Shown here piece by piece: positions 1 through 3,812 of a DNA stretch of 6,509 bases. Location of the stretch: the NCBI GenBank assembly GCA_002069025.1, contig MWBK01000220.1, positions 1 to 6,509 on the forward strand. Reading direction: 5' to 3'. The notes beneath the pieces are model-generated. The model worked only from the letters and a program-made list of their open reading frames with translations. It did no database searches and had not been told where the DNA came from. A program made the position numbers and the translations under genes. Within the stretch, counting starts at the first letter, position 1, and each line of letters begins with the position of its first letter. The DNA comes from Bacteroidetes bacterium ADurb.Bin302. Lineage in GTDB: Bacteria > Bacteroidota > Bacteroidia > Bacteroidales > Paludibacteraceae.

Positions 1-368
1 AAAGCTAATATCAGATTATATGATTGCTCTGTTTCGCGCAAACGCAAAAAGGTTTCGATCAAAGCTACTACTGATGCATGCGCATCATTTGAACCAAGCC
101 CGTAAATACGATCTCCAAGCTCTGTAGCTTTATTCGGTTCATAAGTCCATGACGCATTGGGTTTTACGGTATCGATATGAGAATTAAGCATTATCGTTGG
201 CTTCTTTGCTTCATAAGATTGTGCAATACACCATAAATTATCATTATAGCGATTTACCTTACAGCCATTTGCACTTAACACAGAACACAAAAAATCAGCT
301 TTGGCAGATTCGTTTCCGCTAACCGAAGGTATTTCGATAAGTTTTTTTAGCAATGCGATTATATCCAT
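1..368 (-). CDS. argE: ArgE-type acylornithine deacylase (M20 metallopeptidase), N-terminal part only
   Basis: Reading leftwards from the ATG at 368, 122 codons are open to the window edge; the rest of the gene (family usually about 350 residues) lies outside. The family removes the acyl group from N-acyl-ornithine to give ornithine, a late cytoplasmic step of arginine synthesis. Seen: an M20 N-terminus (IPSVSGNE at 13-20), the first metal motif NSHIDTVKP (62-70, with H64 and D66), and the bridging-aspartate motif GLGSNDAHAS (90-99, D95). The GLGSND form is typical of the Bacteroidota ArgE group. The remaining metal ligands and the lid domain are off the window. The residue two after D95 is His, where my recollection of relatives is Gly. 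The start is the only ATG near the family N-terminus and lies 17 bases after the argB stop, so the two are probably co-transcribed. No Shine-Dalgarno is visible. By analogy with B. fragilis the substrate may be N-succinyl-ornithine (inference). Confidence 0.88.
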   Translation of the reverse strand, partial: MDIIALLKKLIEIPSVSGNESAKADFLCSVLSANGCKVNRYNDNLWCIAQSYEAKKPTIMLNSHIDTVKPNASWTYEPNKATELGDRIYGLGSNDAHASVVALIETFLRLRETEQSYNLILA

Positions 369-385
369 ATCAATATTAAAATATA

Positions 386-1159
386 TTATGATTTTACAAC
401 GACAGTTCCCGTATTTTGTCCTAATTCTGATGCTTTTGTTATCACAACTTTCGATACACCGCCATTTAACGCATCAAAAGCATTCTCAAGTTTTGGGATC
501 ATACCACCTTGAATTATATTTTCGCTCTTATATTTTAAGAACAGATCCGGCGTGATTGTAGGTATTACACTATCGTCATCATTTTCGTCCATTAGGACTC
601 CTTTTTTTTCAAAGCAATAAGTAAGGGTTACATCAAAAAAATATGATAGCGCTTTTGCTGTTTCTGCTGCTATTGTATCAGCATTTGTATTAAGCAAGCC
701 ATATTCAGAAGAAAAACTTAGAGGAGCCACAATCGGCACAACACCCTGTTCAATTAGGTTTGCCAATAATTTGCCATCAACTGATTTTACATCACCAACA
801 TAACCATAATCAATATCCTTAACAGGTCGTTTATCACTCTTAATCACAGCCATATCTGCGCCTGTCAAACCCAAAGCATTAATACCTAGTTTTTGCAAAC
901 CTGCTACTATGTTCTTATTCACCAAACCACCATATACCATGGTTACTACCTTCAAAGTTTCTGCATCAGTAATTCTTCTGCCTTCAACCATCTTACTTTC
1001 AATACCCAAAAGAGTAGCAATATGTGTTGCAGAACGTCCACCGCCGTGTATTAAAACTTTATATCCTTCAATTGAAGAAAAATCAGTCAACAGTGATGCC
1101 AATGTATTTTCTTCCTCTACTATTTTCCCGCCAACTTTTATGACAGTAAGTTTTTTCAT
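386..1159 (-). CDS. argB: N-acylglutamate kinase ArgB (acetyl- or succinylglutamate kinase)
   Basis: This is a complete amino acid kinase of 257 residues, the usual ArgB length. It phosphorylates the gamma-carboxylate of N-acylglutamate with ATP, the second step of arginine synthesis, in the cytoplasm. Seen: the nucleotide-binding lysine in KVGGK (8-12), the glycine loop HGGG (38-41), the acylglutamate-binding GRRIT (60-64), DYGYVGDV (117-124), NTNAD (157-161), and GGMIPK (218-223), whose K223 corresponds to the conserved C-terminal catalytic lysine. The glycine loop is followed by RSAT, not the PQ of textbook ArgB; this is the Bacteroidota form and lies at the acyl-substrate side, consistent with but not proof of a succinyl substrate. 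No long N-terminal helix of the arginine-inhibited hexameric type is present, so feedback inhibition by that route is unlikely (inference). It follows the methyltransferase gene by 11 bases and precedes argE by 17. Confidence 0.95.
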   Translation of the reverse strand: MKKLTVIKVGGKIVEEENTLASLLTDFSSIEGYKVLIHGGGRSATHIATLLGIESKMVEGRRITDAETLKVVTMVYGGLVNKNIVAGLQKLGINALGLTGADMAVIKSDKRPVKDIDYGYVGDVKSVDGKLLANLIEQGVVPIVAPLSFSSEYGLLNTNADTIAAETAKALSYFFDVTLTYCFEKKGVLMDENDDDSVIPTITPDLFLKYKSENIIQGGMIPKLENAFDALNGGVSKVVITKASELGQNTGTVVVKS

Positions 1160-1170
1160 GTCTTTAAACT

Positions 1171-1704
1171 TTATTGTTTCCTTAATTGTTTCTCACACTC
1201 CCATATTACCATTCCTCCCGCCACCGATACATTAAGCGAATGCTTTGTCCCATATTGCGGAATTTCTATACAACCATCACAAGCATCTACTACACTCTGT
1301 GAAACTCCCTTCACTTCATGTCCTAATACCAAAGCATATTTTTCTGATGGCGAAAGCACTAGATTCTGCAACATAACGCTTTTCTCTGCTTGTTCAATTG
1401 CTAGCACCTTATACCCCTCTTTCTTTAAATCTTTTACGGCATCCATTGTATCTGCATAATATTTCCACGCCATAGTTTCTTCAGCACCTAAGGCAGTTTT
1501 ATGAATCTCGACACTAGGAGGTGTACAAGTAATACCACATAAAAATATAGATTCTAATAGAAAGGCATCAGCCGTTCGAAACACAGAACCCACATTGTAC
1601 ATACTTCGGACATTATCTAGAACTACAATCAAAGGAAGTTTTTCACTGCTGCGAAAATCTTCTGCCGATAGACGATTTAAATCGGTCACACTTAATTTTC
1701 TCAT
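1171..1704 (-). CDS. SpoU/TrmH-family RNA 2'-O-methyltransferase
   Basis: This is a 177-residue SPOUT methyltransferase with little beyond the catalytic fold. The family transfers methyl from S-adenosylmethionine to a ribose 2'-OH of tRNA or rRNA. The three family motifs are intact: motif 1 NVGSVFRTADAF (37-48, with N37 and R43), motif 2 LVLGHEVKG (126-134, with the LGxE core), and motif 3 IPQYGTKHSLNVSVA (148-162), which forms the cofactor-binding trefoil knot. No separate RNA-binding domain is present, so the target nucleotide cannot be read from the sequence, and I give no symbol. I chose the ATG at 1704 because relatives begin MRKL; the ATG at 1710 (adding MK) is equally possible. The frame stays open to 1803, but that extension is basic and hydrophobic, resembles no family N-terminus, and would run through the divergent promoter region. 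It is the first gene of the presumed operon with argB and argE; a functional link to arginine is not evident. Confidence 0.9.
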   Translation of the reverse strand: MRKLSVTDLNRLSAEDFRSSEKLPLIVVLDNVRSMYNVGSVFRTADAFLLESIFLCGITCTPPSVEIHKTALGAEETMAWKYYADTMDAVKDLKKEGYKVLAIEQAEKSVMLQNLVLSPSEKYALVLGHEVKGVSQSVVDACDGCIEIPQYGTKHSLNVSVAGGMVIWECEKQLRKQ

Positions 1705-1721
1705 TTTCATCGGATGAATGA

Positions 1722-1729
1722 CAAAAATA
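1722..1729 (-). promoter_or_regulatory. Possible Bacteroides-type -7 box for the methyltransferase-argB-argE operon
   Basis: On the minus strand this reads TATTTTTG, matching TAnnTTTG, the -7 consensus of the Bacteroidota primary sigma factor. No TTTG -33 element lies at the expected 19-21 base spacing; the nearest TTG is 25 bases away. Initiation would fall near 1714-1717, giving a very short leader of about 5-13 bases before the ATG at 1710 or 1704. The AT-rich context makes a chance match likely, so confidence is low. Confidence 0.3.
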
Positions 1730-1742
1730 ATAGTTTTTTTTC

Positions 1743-1750
1743 TAATTTTG
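1743..1750 (+). promoter_or_regulatory. Possible Bacteroides-type -7 box for the DUF4271-hemD transcript
   Basis: TAATTTTG matches the TAnnTTTG -7 consensus. The start point would lie around 1755-1758, leaving a leader of about 50 bases to the ATG at 1806. No -33 TTTG is seen upstream at the normal spacing; that position is occupied by the opposing -7-like box. This is the best candidate for the promoter of the plus-strand operon, but the match is short and the region T-rich. Confidence 0.35.
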
Positions 1751-1805
1751 TCATCAATTAAAAAAGAAACGGAAAAGCACAATCTTTTCACCAAGTAGCA
1801 CATCT

Positions 1806-2612
1806 ATGCCGGATTCCACATCACACACAAACAACATACAAGTTATCGTTGATAGTACAGATACAATCACGGCACAAAACGATACCACAGCAAACCTAAT
1901 AAGTTTACAAGATACAGTTGTTGCAGATTCCATAGTTTTTATTCCTGAGCCTATTCGATTTGATGGTATCCCAAGGACACAGGAGTTTTTTAAAAACGAT
2001 ATATTTGTCAGTTTAATTCTACTCTTTGCTGTTTTCCTAAGTTTAATAATTTCATCACAACGCAAAGCTAGAATCAAATATCTTGATAAATTGCTAAATA
2101 CCAATAACAACCAACAAACTCTTACTATAAGAGAATATGGCGATCAACTTATATTAGGTATTTTTGCAATAATAGGATACTCATTACTTGCATGCGAATC
2201 TTTTTTTGGAAAAGGCAATTGGGAAACTCTTGGCTTATGTGCAGGAGGATTTGTTTTGTTTTTAATTGCTAAATACACGCTTCTCTATTGGTACATGCGC
2301 ACATTTTTTCCGACAGAGCAAACTCGTATTGTAAAACTATACGAAACACTACTAAATTTAACAGGATTAATCGCATTTTGTGGGTATATTTGCGTTGTGT
2401 TTATGCCGCATATTTTTCTTCCATATATATACGGATTACTAATATTAATTGCTGTAGCATTCTGTGTTACAGTGATTTACATATTTTTTACTCGATTTTT
2501 CAACAAACATGGCTTGATTTTAAGGTTTATTTTGTACCTTTGCACGCTCGAAATTTTACCTATTGCAGTGCTCATAAAAGCATTGTTGGAGGTTAATGGA
2601 TTAATAAACTAA
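1806..2612 (+). CDS. DUF4271 family integral membrane protein, function unknown
   Basis: The protein has 268 residues. Residues 1-60 form a polar segment rich in Asp, Thr and Asn with no signal peptide. Six hydrophobic segments follow at about 66-83, 115-133, 142-162, 184-200, 205-228 and 238-258, with a basic loop SQRKARIKYLDK (84-95) after the first. The C-terminal FILYLCTLEILPIAVL (241-256) is the recognisable end of DUF4271, a family I know only from Bacteroidota and of unknown function. It sits immediately before the hemD-like gene (15-base gap), an arrangement common in Bacteroidales, so a shared transcript is likely. The family name alone does not establish a link with tetrapyrroles or the envelope. 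The start at 1806 is the only start codon in frame: upstream the frame meets a stop at 1743 with no ATG, GTG or TTG between. The protein probably resides in the inner membrane. Confidence 0.85.
   Translation: MPDSTSHTNNIQVIVDSTDTITAQNDTTANLISLQDTVVADSIVFIPEPIRFDGIPRTQEFFKNDIFVSLILLFAVFLSLIISSQRKARIKYLDKLLNTNNNQQTLTIREYGDQLILGIFAIIGYSLLACESFFGKGNWETLGLCAGGFVLFLIAKYTLLYWYMRTFFPTEQTRIVKLYETLLNLTGLIAFCGYICVVFMPHIFLPYIYGLLILIAVAFCVTVIYIFFTRFFNKHGLILRFILYLCTLEILPIAVLIKALLEVNGLIN
2514..2542 (+). promoter_or_regulatory. Candidate internal promoter for hemD within the DUF4271 gene
   Basis: TACCTTTG at 2535-2542, followed by C, is a full match to the Bacteroides -7 box in its most typical form (TAnnTTTGC). 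A CTTG at 2513-2516, three of four bases of the -33 TTTG, lies 18 bases upstream, close to the usual 19-21. The start point would be near 2548, about 80 bases before the hemD GTG. The sequence also encodes the conserved LYLC of DUF4271, so coding constraint alone might explain it. Confidence 0.4.
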
Positions 2613-2627
2613 AAATCGCGTATAGCA

Positions 2628-3383
2628 GTGAAAATCAGAAAAATACTCGTTTCGCAACCAAAGCCGTCAACAGAAAAATCTCCGTATTACGATTTAGCGG
2701 ATAAATATGGTTTTAAAATTGACTTTCGCCCTTTTATAAAAGTAGAAGGATTAAGTTTAAAGGAATTTCGTGCTCAACGCATAGAAGTTACAGATTATAC
2801 AGCTGTAATTTTTACTGCACGCACAGCTATTGATCATTTTTTCCGTCTTTGCGAAGAAATGCGTTTAACCATTTCTGAAGACATGAAATATTTCTGTATT
2901 TCAGAAAGTGTAGCTGTTTATTTACAAAAATACATCCAGTACCGCAAACGCAAGGTGTTTTTTTCTGCTACAGGCAAATTTGATGAATTAATTCCCCTCA
3001 TCAAGAAACATAATACTGAAAAGTATTTAATCGCTGTATCAGATGTGAACAAAGACAGCCAGATAAATTTACTTAACGCCAACAAAATAACATTTACAAA
3101 AGCTGTCTTCTATAAAACGGTAAGTAATGATTTCGGCCCTGATGAAGCATTTGATTACGATATGCTTATATTTTTTAGTCCTGAAGGAATTAATTCATTA
3201 CTAAAAAACTTTCCTAATTACCAACAAGGCGAGACTTTAATAGCAACATTTGGAGCTAGCACAGCACAAGCAGTTAAAGATGCCGGATTAAGATTAGACT
3301 TAGGTGCACCAAATGAACAAGCACCATCAATGACTGGTGCTATTGACCTGTTTTTCAAGGAAAACAAAGTGAATAAGAAATAA
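2628..3383 (+). CDS. hemD: HemD-like protein (uroporphyrinogen-III synthase family)
   Basis: This 251-residue protein belongs to the HemD family, which cyclises and inverts ring D of hydroxymethylbilane to give uroporphyrinogen III, the precursor of heme, siroheme and corrins. Family features by position: an N-terminal strand KILVSQPKP (5-13), FTARTAIDHF (62-71) corresponding to the family's TSxxAV segment in the first lobe, FFSPEGINSL (182-191) in the second lobe, and FGASTAQAVKDAGLRLD (208-224) before APSMTGAI (232-239) near the end. Length and two-lobed pattern fit HemD. The start is a GTG at 2628: the protein from there matches the start (MKIRKILVSQPKP) expected for Bacteroidales relatives, and no ATG fits. 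It is 15 bases after the DUF4271 stop. No other tetrapyrrole gene is in the window, and many Bacteroidales cannot make the tetrapyrrole ring, so the reaction is assigned by family only. A hairpin follows the stop. Confidence 0.85.
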   Translation: MKIRKILVSQPKPSTEKSPYYDLADKYGFKIDFRPFIKVEGLSLKEFRAQRIEVTDYTAVIFTARTAIDHFFRLCEEMRLTISEDMKYFCISESVAVYLQKYIQYRKRKVFFSATGKFDELIPLIKKHNTEKYLIAVSDVNKDSQINLLNANKITFTKAVFYKTVSNDFGPDEAFDYDMLIFFSPEGINSLLKNFPNYQQGETLIATFGASTAQAVKDAGLRLDLGAPNEQAPSMTGAIDLFFKENKVNKK

Positions 3384-3405
3384 AAATACCTTATAATTAT
3401 CAATT

Positions 3406-3437
3406 AATATCCCAAAAGTCAGTACTTTTGGGATATT
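3406..3437 (+). terminator. Perfect 14-bp hairpin between hemD and rnpA: terminator or rnpA leader element
   Basis: The arms 3406-3419 and 3424-3437 are exact reverse complements, with a four-base loop CAGT at 3420-3423. The stem has a CCC/GGG core and is followed by TTATTT, so it resembles an intrinsic terminator for the DUF4271-hemD transcript, 22 bases after the hemD stop. However, the rnpA ATG is only nine bases past the stem. Either rnpA transcription starts within or just after the hairpin, or transcripts from upstream read through it and rnpA is controlled by attenuation or by shielding of its ribosome entry site. The structure is certain as sequence; its role is not. Confidence 0.7.
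3423..3430 (+). promoter_or_regulatory. Possible -7 box for rnpA-uvrA inside the hairpin
   Basis: TACTTTTG matches TAnnTTTG and lies in the loop and right arm of the hairpin. A start point around 3435-3438 would give rnpA a leader of about ten bases lacking the full stem. No TTTG is seen at the -33 position. It is offered because rnpA otherwise has no visible promoter below the presumed terminator; the match alone is weak. Confidence 0.25.
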
Positions 3438-3446
3438 TTATTTAAA

Positions 3447-3812
3447 ATGGATCAGAAGCTACCAAAAACAGAACGACTGCACGGAGAGACATCTGTAAGT
3501 CAATTATTTATGAAAGGAAAGGGTTTTTCTGTTTTTCCTCTAAGGGTAGTGTACTTAAAAAGAAACGATTCTCTACCGGATAGAATAGTTGCAAGCGTCT
3601 CAAAAAAACGATTTAAGCATGCTTTAGATAGGAACAGAGTTAAGCGATTAATAAGAGAAACATTTAGAAAAAACAAACCTTGCATGTCTCTTGATATCGG
3701 TTTTATTTTTCTATCGGATCAAATACCCAGCTATCTTGAAATGGAGTCAGCAATGCATAAAGTAGTAGCAAAATTAAAGCAAACAGATAGGGCTGTACTA
3801 ACAAAAGAATGA
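3447..3812 (+). CDS. rnpA: Ribonuclease P protein component
   Basis: This 121-residue basic protein is the size expected of bacterial RnpA. It binds RNase P RNA and the 5' leader of pre-tRNA and assists removal of the leader. Seen: the N-terminal KTERL (7-11) and QLFMKGKGF (19-27) of the family, the core strand FPLRVVYLK (30-38), SVSKKRFKHA (50-59), and the diagnostic RNRVKRLIRE helix (62-71) with all arginines present. The ATG at 3447 is supported because KxERL lies a few residues from the N-terminus in relatives; the next ATG (residue 22) would delete it. The leader is A-rich with no Shine-Dalgarno and begins nine bases after the hairpin. Its TGA overlaps the uvrA ATG. In many Bacteroidales I would expect yidD after rnpA; it is absent here and rpmH is not nearby. 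The last dozen residues are probably a disordered tail. Confidence 0.95.
   Translation: MDQKLPKTERLHGETSVSQLFMKGKGFSVFPLRVVYLKRNDSLPDRIVASVSKKRFKHALDRNRVKRLIRETFRKNKPCMSLDIGFIFLSDQIPSYLEMESAMHKVVAKLKQTDRAVLTKE

Larger units (their letters stand above)
1718..1754. promoter_or_regulatory. 9-bp inverted repeat between the divergent operons
   Basis: ATGACAAAA (1718-1726) and TTTTGTCAT (1746-1754) are exact reverse complements separated by 19 bases that include a run of eight T (1734-1741). The centres of the arms are 28 bp apart, nearly three helical turns. The dyad sits in the only spacer between the two divergent transcription units, and each arm overlaps a -7-like box pointing outwards. It could be an operator for a dimeric regulator, or simply two mirror-image core promoters. 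A chance repeat cannot be excluded in DNA this AT-rich. Confidence 0.4.

Noticed and set aside
60..67. TAGCTTTG on the minus strand, a -7-like match inside argE
   Set aside because: It is within a coding region with no -33 element and no gene start known downstream in the window; it is expected by chance.
301..555. Plus-strand open frame spanning the argE-argB junction
   Set aside because: It is antisense to two identified genes and has no family features.
909..1235. Plus-strand open frame opposite argB
   Set aside because: It is a shadow of argB on the other strand, with low-complexity composition.
1705..1803. In-frame N-terminal extension of the RNA methyltransferase, starting at an ATG at 1803
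   Set aside because: Relatives begin near MRKL, the extension has no family similarity, and it would start two bases from the divergent gene, leaving no promoter space.
1754..2110. Minus-strand open frame of 118 codons opposite the DUF4271 gene
   Set aside because: It is antisense to a clear membrane protein gene and its translation has no recognisable family pattern.
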